Translations under genes and position numbers: made by a program
From: Streptomyces sp. NBC_00237
Lineage (GTDB): Bacteria; Actinomycetota; Actinomycetes; Streptomycetales; Streptomycetaceae
NCBI RefSeq assembly: GCF_026342435.1
Contig: NZ_JAPEMT010000002.1
Span: 2,728,001-2,792,000, forward strand
Length of the DNA: 64,000 bases
Direction of reading: 5' to 3'
Shown here: in pieces, positions 43,909 through 53,194 of the stretch
How the letters are laid out: each line of letters opens with the position of its first letter
Position numbering within the stretch: the stretch's first letter is position 1
Notes under the pieces: model-generated
The model's database searches: none
Told to the model about the DNA's origin: nothing
What the model saw: only the letters and a program-made list of their open reading frames with translations

Positions 43909-45271
43909 CGTCAGCCTCCTTTCCGTCACTCTCAGTAGCAATGCCCTCAGTATTGCCGCCGCCACTGACAACGAGCTCCCGCTCCTGCCTGGACCGCCTT
44001 CGCGGCACGGGCGGCAGGGTCTGTCCTGGCAGCGGAGGCACCGGGAATCCACCGGCCATCGGGTCGAACGCGGCTGTGCCCCGGGCGTCTTCGGGCTCTT
44101 CGTGTTTGGCCCGGCGGAACATGTCCCACACGTACGAGATCAGCAGTACGGCGAGCACCGCCCCGGCCACCCCGAAGAGGATCGACCGGAACTCCACGCC
44201 CTCCCGGGTCAGCGCCCGCATGGTGGCGACCAGCATCAGCCAGACCACCGACAGCGGGATCAGGACCTTCCAGCCCAGCTTCATCAGCTGGTCGTAGCGC
44301 ACGCGTGGCAGCGTGCCGCGCAGCCAGATGAAGAAGAACAGCAGCAGTTGCACCTTGAGGACGAACCAGAGCATCGGCCACCAGCCGTGGTTCGCGCCCT
44401 CCCAGAAGCTGCTGATCGGGTACGGGGCCCGCCAGCCGCCCAGGAAGAGGGTGACCGAGACCGCCGAGACGGTGACCATGTTGACGTACTCGGCCAGCAT
44501 GAACAGGGCGAACTTGATCGACGAGTACTCGGTGTTGAAGCCGCCGACGAGGTCGCCCTCGGACTCCGGCATGTCGAACGGGGCGCGGTTGGTCTCGCCG
44601 ACCATCGTCACCACGTAGATCAGGAAGGACACCGGCAGCACGACGATGAACCACTTGTCGTGCTGCTGCGCCACGATCTCGGAGGTCGACATCGACCCGG
44701 AGTAGAGGAAGACCGAGGCGAAGGCCGCGCCCATGGCGATCTCGTACGAGATCATCTGCGCGCAGGAGCGGAGACCGCCGAGCAGCGGGTACGTGGAGCC
44801 CGAGGACCAGCCCGCGAGGACGATGCCGTAGATGCCGACGGAGGCGACCGCGAGGATGTAGAGCATCGCGATCGGCAGGTCGGTGAGCTGCATCGTCGTA
44901 CGCGTGCCGAAGATCGAGATCTCATTGCCCGGCGGGCCGAAGGGGATCACCGCGATGGCCATGAAGGCGGGGATGGCGGCGACGATCGGGGCCAGGACGT
45001 AGACGACCTTGTCGGCGCGCTTGACGACCAGGTCCTCCTTCAGCATCAGCTTGATGCCGTCGGCGAGCGACTGGAGCATGCCCCAGGGGCCGTGCCGGTT
45101 GGGGCCGATGCGCAGCTGCATCCAGGCGACGACCTTGCGCTCCCACACGATGGAGAAGAGCACGGTGACCATCAGGAACGCGAAGCAGAAGACGGCCTTG
45201 ATCGCGACGAGCCACCAGGGGTCCGTGCCGAACATGGACAGGTCTTCCACGGCGAGTGGGTACGTCGTCAT
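43901..45271 (-). CDS. nuoH: NADH dehydrogenase subunit H (NuoH)
   Basis: Quinone-chamber membrane subunit, 456 aa from ATG 45271 (ATGA overlap with nuoG). Conserved loops are all present: WERKVVAWMQLRIGPNRHG, LLGGLRSCAQMISYEIAMG and RAPFDMPESEGDLVGGFNTEY with the acidic cluster of the quinone channel. The last 90 residues are a soluble, charged/Pro-rich tail (PVPRRRSRQERELVVSGGGN) that most bacterial NuoH proteins lack and that NuoH2 also lacks. Confidence 0.96.
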   Translation of the reverse strand: MTTYPLAVEDLSMFGTDPWWLVAIKAVFCFAFLMVTVLFSIVWERKVVAWMQLRIGPNRHGPWGMLQSLADGIKLMLKEDLVVKRADKVVYVLAPIVAAIPAFMAIAVIPFGPPGNEISIFGTRTTMQLTDLPIAMLYILAVASVGIYGIVLAGWSSGSTYPLLGGLRSCAQMISYEIAMGAAFASVFLYSGSMSTSEIVAQQHDKWFIVVLPVSFLIYVVTMVGETNRAPFDMPESEGDLVGGFNTEYSSIKFALFMLAEYVNMVTVSAVSVTLFLGGWRAPYPISSFWEGANHGWWPMLWFVLKVQLLLFFFIWLRGTLPRVRYDQLMKLGWKVLIPLSVVWLMLVATMRALTREGVEFRSILFGVAGAVLAVLLISYVWDMFRRAKHEEPEDARGTAAFDPMAGGFPVPPLPGQTLPPVPRRRSRQERELVVSGGGNTEGIATESDGKEADGV

Positions 45272-47799
45272 GCCGTCACCTCCGTCGGAGCGCTGGACCC
45301 GGCCTTCGCGGGTGCGAGGGTGACCAACTGGCCGGGGCGAGCCCCGGTGTCGGAGAGGACGCCGCCGCCGACCGAGTTCATCGGGAGCCAGACCACGCGG
45401 TCGGGCATCTCGCTGACCTGGAGCGGCAGTCGCACGGTTCCGGCAGGTCCGGTGACCGCGAGTACGTCGCCGTGCTGGACGCCCGTCTCGGCGGCGGTGG
45501 CCGGGGAGAGCCGGGCCACGGCCGCGTGCCGGGTGCCCGCGAGGGCCTCGTCGCCGTCCTGGAGCCTGCCCTGGTCGAGCAGCATCCGGTGTCCGGCGAG
45601 TACGGCTTCGCCGGCGCCCGCGCGGGGCAGCGGCCGGGACGTCTCCAGCGGTACGGAGGCGTGCGGCCCCTCCCACGCGCCGAGCCGGTCCAGCTCTCGC
45701 CGTACGGACTTGAGGTCCGGCAGCGCGAAGTGACCGTGTCGCTCAGTGCCTCCGGCGCGGGCGAGTTCATCGGCCAGCATGTGCAGCACCCGGGCGTCGC
45801 TCGGGGCGAGCCTGCGCGTCATCTGCTCGGGCTTCAGCGCGGCCTCGAACATGCGGACCCTGCCCTCCCAGTTGAGGAAGGTGCCGGGCTTCTCGGCGAC
45901 CGCGGCCACCGGGAACACGACGTCCGCCTTCGCGGTGACCTCGCTCGGCCGCAGCTCCAGGGAGACCAGGAAGCGCACCTCGTCGAGCGCCGTGCGCGCG
46001 CGCGAAGGGTCAGGCAGGTCGGCGGGGTCGACTCCGGCGACGACCAGGGCGAGGAGTTCGCCGGTCGCGGCGGCCTCGACGATCTGGCCCGTGTCGCGCC
46101 CGTACCGGTGCGGGAGTTCGGCGACGCCCCACACGGAGGCGACCTCCTCGCGCGCGCGGGGGTCGGTCGCGGGACGCCCGCCGGGCAGCAGCGACGGAAT
46201 CGCCCCGGCCTCGACGGCGCCGCGCTCTCCGGCCCGGCGCGGGATCCACACCAGTTCGGCTCCGGTCGCGGACGCGGCCCGTACGGCGGCGGTCAGTGCG
46301 CCCGGCACACCGGCCAGGCGCTCACCGACGACGATCACCGCACCGGGTTCGCGCAGCGCGTCGGCCGCCTTGACCCCGTCGGCCTCCAGGCCCGCGTGCC
46401 CGGCGAGGGCGTCGAGCCAGTCGGTCTCGGTGCCGGGGGCGGCGGGGAGCAGCGTGCCGCCCGCCTTCTCCAGGCCGCGGGTGGCGTGCGAGGCGAGGGC
46501 GAAGGTGCGCTGACCGTACTTGCGGTGGGCCTTGCGCAGCCGCAGGAAGACGCCGGGGGCCTCCTCCTCGGACTCGAACCCGGCGAGCAGGACCGCCGGG
46601 GCCTTCTCCAGGGCCGTGTACGTCACTCCTGAACCGTCGAGGTCGCGGCCGCGTCCGGCGACGCGGGCGGCCAGGAAGTCGGCCTCCTCGCTGCTGTGGA
46701 CGCGGGCGCGGAAGTCGACGTCGTTGGTGTCGAGGGCGACGCGGGCGAACTTGCCGTACGCGTAGGCGTCTTCGACGGTGAGACGGCCACCGGCCAGCAC
46801 ACCGGCCCGGCCGCGCGCGGCGGCCAGCCCCTCGGCGGCTGCGGCGAGCGCCTCGGGCCAGCTCGCGGGCTCCAGCTCACCGCTCTCGGTGTTGCGTACG
46901 AGAGGAGTCGTCAGCCGGTCGGGTCGCTGCGCGTACCGGAAGCCGAAGCGCCCCTTGTCGCACAGCCACTCCTCGTTGACCTCCGGGTCCTCGGCGGCCA
47001 TGCGCCGCATGACCTTGCCTCGGCGGTGGTCGGTGCGGGTGGCACAGCCACCGGCACAGTGCTCGCAGACCGACGGCGTGGAGACCAGGTCGAACGGGCG
47101 GGAGCGGAAGCGGTACGCGGCCGAGGTCAGCGCGCCGACCGGACAGATCTGGATGGTGTTGCCGGAGAAGTACGACTCGAACGGGTCGCCCTCGCCGGTG
47201 CCGACCTGCTGGAGCGCGCCGCGCTCGATCAGCTCGATCATCGGGTCGCCCGCCACCTGGTTGGAGAACCGGGTGCAGCGGGCGCAGAGCACGCACCGCT
47301 CGCGGTCCAGGAGCACCTGGGTGGAGATCGGGACGGGCTTCTCGTACGTCCGCTTCTTGCCCTCGAAGCGGGAGTCGGCGTCGCCGTGCGACATCGCCTG
47401 GTTCTGGAGGGGGCACTCGCCGCCCTTGTCGCAGACCGGGCAGTCCAACGGGTGGTTGATCAGCAGCAGTTCCATCACGCCGCGCTGTGCCTTGTCGGCG
47501 ACGGGCGAGGTGAGCTGCGACTTGACGACCATGCCGTCGGTGCAGGTGATGGTGCAGGAGGCCATCGGCTTGCGCTGGCCCTCGACCTCGACGATGCACT
47601 GGCGGCAGGCGCCGGCGGGGTCGAGGAGGGGGTGGTCGCAGAACCGGGGGATCTCGATGCCGAGGAGTTCGGCGGCGCGGATCACCAGGGTGCCCTTGGG
47701 GACGCTGATGTCGATGCCGTCGATCGTGAGCGATACGAGGTCCTCGGGCGGGACCGCCGCCTCGCCGCCCCCGGAGGGTGCACTTGTCGTGACGGTCAT
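45268..47799 (-). CDS. nuoG: NADH dehydrogenase subunit G (NuoG)
   Basis: Largest hydrophilic subunit, 843 aa, carrying most iron-sulfur clusters. N-terminal [2Fe-2S] ferredoxin part: PRFCDHPLLDPAGACRQCIV. Then the cluster motifs HPLDCPVCDKGGECPLQ and CVLCARCTRFSNQVAG, and the additional set CEHCAGGC plus a fourth Cys 28 residues on (EEWLCDKGRF), which is the N7 cluster site found only in some bacteria. The C-terminal molybdopterin-oxidoreductase-like domain (VLAGGRLTVEDAYAYGKFAR onward) has lost its cofactor in this family. ATG 47799 overlaps nuoF as ATGA. Confidence 0.96.
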   Translation of the reverse strand: MTVTTSAPSGGGEAAVPPEDLVSLTIDGIDISVPKGTLVIRAAELLGIEIPRFCDHPLLDPAGACRQCIVEVEGQRKPMASCTITCTDGMVVKSQLTSPVADKAQRGVMELLLINHPLDCPVCDKGGECPLQNQAMSHGDADSRFEGKKRTYEKPVPISTQVLLDRERCVLCARCTRFSNQVAGDPMIELIERGALQQVGTGEGDPFESYFSGNTIQICPVGALTSAAYRFRSRPFDLVSTPSVCEHCAGGCATRTDHRRGKVMRRMAAEDPEVNEEWLCDKGRFGFRYAQRPDRLTTPLVRNTESGELEPASWPEALAAAAEGLAAARGRAGVLAGGRLTVEDAYAYGKFARVALDTNDVDFRARVHSSEEADFLAARVAGRGRDLDGSGVTYTALEKAPAVLLAGFESEEEAPGVFLRLRKAHRKYGQRTFALASHATRGLEKAGGTLLPAAPGTETDWLDALAGHAGLEADGVKAADALREPGAVIVVGERLAGVPGALTAAVRAASATGAELVWIPRRAGERGAVEAGAIPSLLPGGRPATDPRAREEVASVWGVAELPHRYGRDTGQIVEAAATGELLALVVAGVDPADLPDPSRARTALDEVRFLVSLELRPSEVTAKADVVFPVAAVAEKPGTFLNWEGRVRMFEAALKPEQMTRRLAPSDARVLHMLADELARAGGTERHGHFALPDLKSVRRELDRLGAWEGPHASVPLETSRPLPRAGAGEAVLAGHRMLLDQGRLQDGDEALAGTRHAAVARLSPATAAETGVQHGDVLAVTGPAGTVRLPLQVSEMPDRVVWLPMNSVGGGVLSDTGARPGQLVTLAPAKAGSSAPTEVTA

Positions 47800-49172
47800 G
47801 CGTTCACCTCCGTGTGGTCGGCGTGCCGGTCGGCCCAGAGGGTCGACTTGGCGGGGTCGAAGGGGCAGCCCTTGCCGGTGATGTGCTGCTCGTACTCCTC
47901 GCGGAAGTACTGGAGCGAGGAGAAGATCGGCGAGGCCGCACCGTCTCCGAGCGCGCAGAAGGACTTGCCGTTGATGTTGTCGGCGATGTCGTTGAGCTTG
48001 TCGAGGTCGGACATCTGGCCCTTGCCCGCCTCGATGTCACGCAGCAACTGCACCAGCCAGTAGGTGCCTTCGCGGCAGGGCGTGCACTTGCCGCAGGACT
48101 CGTGGGCGTAGAACTCGGTCCAGCGGGTGACGGCGCGCACGACGCAGGTCGTCTCGTCGAAGCACTGGAGGGCCTTGGTGCCGAGCATGGAACCGGCCGC
48201 GCCGACTCCCTCGTAGTCAAGGGGTACGTCGAGGTGCTCGTCGGTGAACATCGGGGTGGAGGAACCGCCCGGCGTCCAGAACTTGAGCCGGTGCCCGGCG
48301 CGCATTCCGCCGCTCATGTCGAGCAGTTGGCGCAGGGTGATTCCCAACGGGGCCTCGAACTGGCCCGGGTTGGTGACGTGGCCGCTCAGCGAGTACAGCG
48401 TGAAGCCCGGGGACTTCTCGCTTCCCATCGAACGGAACCATTCTTTGCCCTTGTTGAGAATCGCGGGAACGGATGCGATCGACTCGACGTTGTTAACAAC
48501 AGTGGGACAGGCATAGAGCCCGGCGACCGCAGGGAAAGGAGGACGCAGCCGGGGCTGACCGCGACGGCCTTCGAGCGAGTCGAGCAGTGCGGTCTCTTCT
48601 CCGCAGATGTACGCGCCCGCCCCCGCGTGCACGGTGAGTTCGAGATCGAGTCCGCTGCCGAGGATGTCCTTGCCGAGGTATCCGGCCTCGTACGCCTCCC
48701 GCACGGCCTCGTGCAGCCTGCGCAGCACGGGGACGGTCTCTCCGCGCAGATAGATGAAGGCGTGGTTCGAACGGATCGCGTAACACGCGATGACGATGCC
48801 CTCAATGAGGCTATGCGGGTTCGCGAAGAGGAGCGGGATGTCCTTGCAGGTCCCCGGCTCCGATTCGTCGGCGTTGACAACTAGATAGTGCGGCTTTCCG
48901 TCGCCCTGCGGAATGAACTGCCACTTCATCCCGGTGGGGAATCCGGCTCCGCCCCGCCCGCGAAGACCGGAGTCCTTCACGTACGCGATGAGGTCGTCCG
49001 GGGTCATGGCGAGGGCCTTGCGCAGGCCCTCGTACCCCTCGTGCCTGCGGTACGTCTCCAGAGTCCAGGACTTGGGGTCGTCCCAGAAGGCGGAGAGGAC
49101 GGGGGAGAGCAGCTTCTCGGGGCTGTCCCCGTTGCCGTTGCCGTTTCCGGCCATCTCGGGTGCCAAGGTCAT
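47796..49172 (-). CDS. nuoF: NADH dehydrogenase subunit F (NuoF), NADH- and FMN-binding
   Basis: NADH-oxidising subunit, 458 aa from ATG 49172 (TGATG overlap with nuoE). NADH/FMN site: DSGLRGRGGAGFPTGMKWQF, then VVNADESEPGTCKD and GAGAYICGEETALLDSLEG. The N3 [4Fe-4S] cluster motif is ESCGKCTPCREGTYW plus a distal Cys in GKSFCALGDGAA. A short Asn/Gly repeat (AGNGNGNGDS) sits at residues 8-17. Its presence here and absence from the nuo2 cluster define which of the two complexes can use NADH. Confidence 0.97.
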   Translation of the reverse strand: MTLAPEMAGNGNGNGDSPEKLLSPVLSAFWDDPKSWTLETYRRHEGYEGLRKALAMTPDDLIAYVKDSGLRGRGGAGFPTGMKWQFIPQGDGKPHYLVVNADESEPGTCKDIPLLFANPHSLIEGIVIACYAIRSNHAFIYLRGETVPVLRRLHEAVREAYEAGYLGKDILGSGLDLELTVHAGAGAYICGEETALLDSLEGRRGQPRLRPPFPAVAGLYACPTVVNNVESIASVPAILNKGKEWFRSMGSEKSPGFTLYSLSGHVTNPGQFEAPLGITLRQLLDMSGGMRAGHRLKFWTPGGSSTPMFTDEHLDVPLDYEGVGAAGSMLGTKALQCFDETTCVVRAVTRWTEFYAHESCGKCTPCREGTYWLVQLLRDIEAGKGQMSDLDKLNDIADNINGKSFCALGDGAASPIFSSLQYFREEYEQHITGKGCPFDPAKSTLWADRHADHTEVNA

Positions 49173-50023
49173 CACTCCCCCTCCTCGGACGAGGGTCCTG
49201 CCGGATGCTGCTCGGGTGCCGCGGCCGGGTCGGAGGCCGAGGTGGGCTGAGGGGCGTCGTGCGAGCTGAGGTGGCCCGAACCGCGTTGCGGTGCTTCCTG
49301 CTTGGCTTCGCCGCGCGGCGACACGACACGGGGCTGGCCGATCGCCTCGCCCTTGGCGAGCTTGAGGCCGAGCAGCGAGGCGTGACCGGCGCCGCCGGAA
49401 GCCTCGACCGCGCCCGGGCGCTCGTCGGGGAACCCGGCCAGGATGCGGGCGGTCTCCTTGTACGAGCACAGGGGCGCGCCCCGGGTGGGCTCGACGGAGC
49501 GGCCCGCCCGGAGGTCGTCGACGAGCTTTTTCGCCGACTCCGGGGTCTGGTTGTCGAAGAACTCCCAGTTGACCATCACCACGGGGGCGTAGTCGCAGGC
49601 GGCGTTGCACTCGATGTGTTCGAGGGTGACCTGCCCGTCCCCGGTCGTCTCGTTGTTGCCGACGCCCAGATACGCCTTGAGCTCCTCGAAGATGGCGTCG
49701 CCGCCCATCACCGCGCACAGGGTGTTGGTGCAGACGCCGACCTGGTAGTCGCCGGACGGCTTGCGCCGGTACATGGTGTAGAAGGTGGCGACGGCGGTGA
49801 CCTCGGCGGTGGTGAGGTCGAGGACCTCGGCGCAGAACCGCATGCCGGTGCGGGAGACGTACCCCTCCTCGGACTGCACGAGGTGCAGCAGCGGCAGCAG
49901 GGCCGAGCGGCTGTCGGGGTAGCGGGCGATCACCTCCTTCGCGTCCGCTGCGAGGCGGGCCCGGACCTCGTCCGGGTAGGCGGGGGCGGGCAGTTGGGGC
50001 ATGCCCAGTGACACATCGGTCAT
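49172..50023 (-). CDS. nuoE: NADH dehydrogenase subunit E (NuoE), [2Fe-2S]
   Basis: Thioredoxin-fold [2Fe-2S] subunit, 283 aa from ATG 50023 (ATGA overlap with nuoD). Cluster N1a cysteines are in VGVCTNTLCAVMGG and HIECNAACDYAPVVMVN. The canonical domain ends near residue 185; the remaining 100 residues (GRSVEPTRGAPLCSYKE, then low-complexity Gln/Pro/Ser) are an extension common in actinobacterial NuoE and of unknown use. Confidence 0.96.
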   Translation of the reverse strand: MTDVSLGMPQLPAPAYPDEVRARLAADAKEVIARYPDSRSALLPLLHLVQSEEGYVSRTGMRFCAEVLDLTTAEVTAVATFYTMYRRKPSGDYQVGVCTNTLCAVMGGDAIFEELKAYLGVGNNETTGDGQVTLEHIECNAACDYAPVVMVNWEFFDNQTPESAKKLVDDLRAGRSVEPTRGAPLCSYKETARILAGFPDERPGAVEASGGAGHASLLGLKLAKGEAIGQPRVVSPRGEAKQEAPQRGSGHLSSHDAPQPTSASDPAAAPEQHPAGPSSEEGE

Positions 50024-51369
50024 CGGTCGACGCCTCCCATCACGGGGTCGATGGACGCGACGGCGACGATGACGTCGGCGACCTGGCCGCCCTCGCACAT
50101 CGCCGCCATGGCCTGGAGGTTGGTGAAGGACGGGTCGCGGAAGTGGACCCGGTAGGGGCGGGTGCCGCCGTCGGAGACGACGTGTACCCCGAGTTCGCCC
50201 TTGGGCGACTCGACCGCCGCGTACGCCTGGCCCGCCGGGACCCGGAAGCCCTCGGTCACCAGCTTGAAGTGGTGGATCAGGGCCTCCATGGAGGTGCCCA
50301 TGATCTTGCGGATGTGGTCGAGGGAGTTGCCGAGGCCGTCGGCGCCGATGGCGAGCTGGGCGGGCCAGGCGATCTTCTTGTCGGCGACCATGACGTCACC
50401 CGGCTTCTTGAGGCGCTCCAGGCACTGCTCGACGATGTCGAGGGACTGGCGCATCTCTTCCAGCCGGATCAGGAACCGGCCGTAGGAGTCGCAGGTGTCG
50501 GCGACGGGAACCTCGAAGTCGTAGGTCTCGTAACCGCAGTACGGGTCGGTCTTGCGCAGGTCGTGCGGGAGACCGGCGGAGCGCAGGACCGGGCCGGTGG
50601 CTCCCAGGGCCATGCAGCCGGTGAGGTCGAGGTAGCCGACGTCCTGCATGCGGGCCTTGAAGATGGGGTTGCCGGTGGCGAGCTTGTCGTACTCGGGGAG
50701 GTTCTTGCGCATGGTCTTCAGCAGCTCGGCGAGCTTGTCCATGGCTCCCGGCGGGAGGTCCTGGGCGAGGCCGCCGGGGCGGACGAACGCGTGGTTCATG
50801 CGCAGGCCGGTGATCAACTCGAAGGCGTCCAGGATGAGTTCGCGGTCCCGGAAGCCGTAGATCATGATCGTGGTCGCGCCGAGTTCCATGCCGCCGGTGG
50901 CGATGCAGACCAGGTGCGAGGAGAGCCGGTTGAGCTCCATCAGCAGGACGCGGATGATGCTGGCGCGGTCCGGGATCTGCTCCGTGATGCCGAGCAGCTT
51001 CTCGACGCCCAGGCAGTACGCCGTCTCGTTGAAGAAGGGCGTCAGGTAGTCCATGCGCGTGACGAAGGTGGTGCCCTGCGTCCAGTTCCGGAATTCGAGG
51101 TTCTTCTCGATGCCGGTGTGGAGGTAGCCGATGCCGCAGCGGGCCTCGGTGACGGTCTCGCCGTCGATCTCCAGGATCAGCCGGAGCACGCCGTGCGTGG
51201 ACGGGTGCTGGGGGCCCATGTTGACGACGATGCGCTCGTCGTCGGCCTTCGCCGCGGACTGGACGACCTCGTCCCAGTCGCCGCCGGTGACCGTGTAGAC
51301 GGTGCCTTCGGTGGTCTCGCGCGCGGCGGCGGAAGAAGGGGAAGAAGGGGAAGAAGAGGGGGTGGTCAC
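50020..51369 (-). CDS. nuoD: NADH dehydrogenase subunit D (NuoD), 49-kDa subunit
   Basis: Hydrogenase-derived subunit that forms the quinone-reduction site with NuoB, 449 aa from GTG 51369 (GTGA overlap with nuoC). VNMGPQHPSTHGVLRLIL carries the quinone-proximal His, CGIGYLHTGIEKNLEFRNW and MELNRLSSHLVCIATGGMEL are family blocks and the C-terminus SIDPVMGGVDR is the invariant DPVMGEVDR-type end. The first 25 residues are Ser/Pro-rich. No homologue of this subunit is encoded in the nuo2 cluster. Confidence 0.97.
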   Translation of the reverse strand: MTTPSSSPSSPSSAAARETTEGTVYTVTGGDWDEVVQSAAKADDERIVVNMGPQHPSTHGVLRLILEIDGETVTEARCGIGYLHTGIEKNLEFRNWTQGTTFVTRMDYLTPFFNETAYCLGVEKLLGITEQIPDRASIIRVLLMELNRLSSHLVCIATGGMELGATTIMIYGFRDRELILDAFELITGLRMNHAFVRPGGLAQDLPPGAMDKLAELLKTMRKNLPEYDKLATGNPIFKARMQDVGYLDLTGCMALGATGPVLRSAGLPHDLRKTDPYCGYETYDFEVPVADTCDSYGRFLIRLEEMRQSLDIVEQCLERLKKPGDVMVADKKIAWPAQLAIGADGLGNSLDHIRKIMGTSMEALIHHFKLVTEGFRVPAGQAYAAVESPKGELGVHVVSDGGTRPYRVHFRDPSFTNLQAMAAMCEGGQVADVIVAVASIDPVMGGVDR

Positions 51370-52100
51370 GAGTACGACCTCCGCTGGTCCGGAGCCGGGA
51401 TCTGGGCGCCCTTGTACTCGACGGCGATGCCGCCGAGGGGATAGTCCTTGCGCTGCGGGAAGCCCTGCCAGTCGTCCGGCATCATGATCCGGGTCAGGGC
51501 GGGGTGGCCGTCGAAGATCAGGCCGAAGAAGTCGTACGCCTCGCGCTCGTGCCAGTCGTTGGTCGGGTAGACCGCGACCAGGGACGGGACGTGCGGGTCG
51601 GCGTCGGGGGCACTGACTTCGAGCCGGATCAGGCGTCCGTGGGTGAGCGAGCGCAGGTGGTAGACCGCGTGCAGCTCGCGCCCCTTGTCCTCCAGGTAGT
51701 GCACGCCGCTGACTCCGGTGCACAGCTCGAAGCGGAGCGCCGGGTCGTCGCGCAGGGTGCGGGCGACCTGGAGCAGGTGCTCGCGCGCGATGTGGAAGGT
51801 GAGTTCGCCGCGGTCGACGACCGTCTTCTCGATGGCGTGGGAGGGGAGCAGGTCCTGCTCCTCCAGCGCCCCTTCGAGTTCGTCGGCGACCTCGTCGAAC
51901 CACCCGCCGTACGGGCGGGACGATTCGCCGGGGAAGGTGACGGTGCGGACGAGTCCGCCGTAACCGCTGGTGTCCCCGCCGTCGTTGGCGCCGAACATGC
52001 CCTTGCGGGTGCGGAGCACCTCGCCGCCCGCGTCGCGCGGGGCGGGCACTCCGTTCGCGGAATGACCGGAATTCGCAGCGTTCTCGGGTCGCTCGCTCAC
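51366..52100 (-). CDS. nuoC: NADH dehydrogenase subunit C (NuoC)
   Basis: 30-kDa hydrophilic-arm subunit, 244 aa from GTG 52100 (GTGA overlap with nuoB). YPTNDWHEREAYDFFGLIFD and WQGFPQRKDYPLGGIAVEYK are the family signatures. The first 60 residues are a polar extension. It is about 140 residues shorter than NuoC2 because it lacks the repeat-built tail. Confidence 0.96.
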   Translation of the reverse strand: MSERPENAANSGHSANGVPAPRDAGGEVLRTRKGMFGANDGGDTSGYGGLVRTVTFPGESSRPYGGWFDEVADELEGALEEQDLLPSHAIEKTVVDRGELTFHIAREHLLQVARTLRDDPALRFELCTGVSGVHYLEDKGRELHAVYHLRSLTHGRLIRLEVSAPDADPHVPSLVAVYPTNDWHEREAYDFFGLIFDGHPALTRIMMPDDWQGFPQRKDYPLGGIAVEYKGAQIPAPDQRRSYS

Positions 52101-52651
52101 CGCAGCAGCCCCTTCATCTCGATCGTGGGGAGCGCCTTGAGGGCCGCCTCCTCCGCCTCGCGGGCGGCTTCTTCCGCGTTCACGCCGAGCTTGGAGGACT
52201 GGATCTTCTGGTGGAGCTTGAGGATCGCGTCGATCAGCATCTCGGGGCGCGGCGGGCAGCCGGGGAGGTAGATGTCGACCGGCACGATGTGGTCGACGCC
52301 CTGCACGATGGCGTAGTTGTTGAACATGCCGCCCGACGAGGCGCAGACGCCCATGGAGATGACCCACTTGGGGTTCGGCATCTGGTCGTAGACCTGTCGC
52401 AGGACGGGCGCCATCTTCTGGCTCACCCGCCCGGCCACGATCATCAGGTCCGCCTGCCGCGGCGAACCGCGGAAGACCTCCATGCCGAAGCGGGCCAGGT
52501 CGTACCGGCCCGCGCCCGTCGTCATCATTTCGATGGCGCAGCAGGCGAGGCCGAAGGTGGCGGGGAAGACGGAGGACTTCCGCACCCAGCCAGCGGCCTG
52601 TTCGACGGTGGTGAGCAGGAATCCGCTCGGCAGTTTCTCTTCGAGTCCCAT
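52097..52651 (-). CDS. nuoB: NADH dehydrogenase subunit B (NuoB), cluster N2
   Basis: Carries the terminal [4Fe-4S] cluster N2, 184 aa from ATG 52651. Ligands: tandem cysteines in FGLACCAIEMM, third in SMGVCASSGGMF and fourth in YLPGCPPRPEML. RGSPRQADLMIVAGRVSQKM is the conserved quinone-facing segment. nuoA ends 18 bases upstream; the stop overlaps nuoC. Confidence 0.97.
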   Translation of the reverse strand: MGLEEKLPSGFLLTTVEQAAGWVRKSSVFPATFGLACCAIEMMTTGAGRYDLARFGMEVFRGSPRQADLMIVAGRVSQKMAPVLRQVYDQMPNPKWVISMGVCASSGGMFNNYAIVQGVDHIVPVDIYLPGCPPRPEMLIDAILKLHQKIQSSKLGVNAEEAAREAEEAALKALPTIEMKGLLR

Positions 52652-52669
52652 GGGTGATCCCTCAGCCCC

Positions 52670-53029
52670 TCAGTCCCATTCCAGGCCGCCGCGACGCCAT
52701 ACGTACGCGTACGCGACAAAAACGGTGAGCACGAAGAGCAGCATCTCGACGAGCCCGAAAATCCCCAGGGCGTCGAAGGAGACCGCCCAGGGGTAAAGGA
52801 AGACGATCTCGATGTCGAAGACGATGAACAGCATCGCCGTCAGGTAGTACTTGATCGGGAAGCGTCCGCCGCCGGCGGGCGTGGGAGTGGGCTCGATGCC
52901 GCACTCGTACGCTTCCTGCTTCGCCCGGTTGTAGCGCTTGGGGCCGATAAGCGTGGCCATGACCACGGAGAAGATCGCAAACCCTGCCCCGAGGGCGCCG
53001 AGCACAAGGATGGGCGCGTAAGCATTCAC
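52670..53029 (-). CDS. nuoA: NADH dehydrogenase subunit A (NuoA), first gene of the main operon
   Basis: Three-helix membrane subunit, 119 aa, the family length. I place the start at GTG 53029, with AAGGAG 8 bases upstream (a second AGGAGG abuts the codon). An in-frame start at 53071 would only add an unconserved arginine-rich stretch. EAYECGIEPTPTPAGGGRF is the family loop with Cys, and FIVFDIEIVFLYPWAVSF carries the conserved acidic pair. The Rex-type operator and -10 box lie about 130-165 bases upstream. Confidence 0.95.
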   Translation of the reverse strand: MNAYAPILVLGALGAGFAIFSVVMATLIGPKRYNRAKQEAYECGIEPTPTPAGGGRFPIKYYLTAMLFIVFDIEIVFLYPWAVSFDALGIFGLVEMLLFVLTVFVAYAYVWRRGGLEWD

Positions 53030-53155
53030 CCTCCTCGCTCCTTCCAGTCGTCCTTGACCGTTGGACCGCACCGGGCTCGTGCTTGCCCCGGAGCGGGGGG
53101 CCGGTGCGCCTCTCCCCTTCTCTCCGACCGCGAAGACGGTATGAAGATCGCGGAT

Positions 53156-53173
53156 ATGTGAGGCAGTTCACAA
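53156..53173 (-). promoter_or_regulatory. Rex-type (NADH/NAD+ redox) operator of the nuo operon
   Basis: Minus strand TTGTGAACTGCCTCACAT: the left half TTGTGAA is a perfect Rex half-site and the right half matches at six of seven positions when compared with TTGTGAA-N4-TTCACAA. It lies about 10-25 bases downstream of the predicted transcription start, where a bound repressor would block initiation. Rex control of nuo in Streptomyces is something I recall from the literature. Confidence 0.75.
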
Positions 53174-53188
53174 GCCTGACTGCCCCGC

Positions 53189-53194
53189 ATCCTA
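53189..53194 (-). promoter_or_regulatory. -10 box of the nuoA-N operon
   Basis: TAGGAT on the minus strand matches the streptomycete consensus. Transcription would begin near 53182, giving a leader of about 150 bases containing the Rex operator. The -35 region is not clear. Confidence 0.5.
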
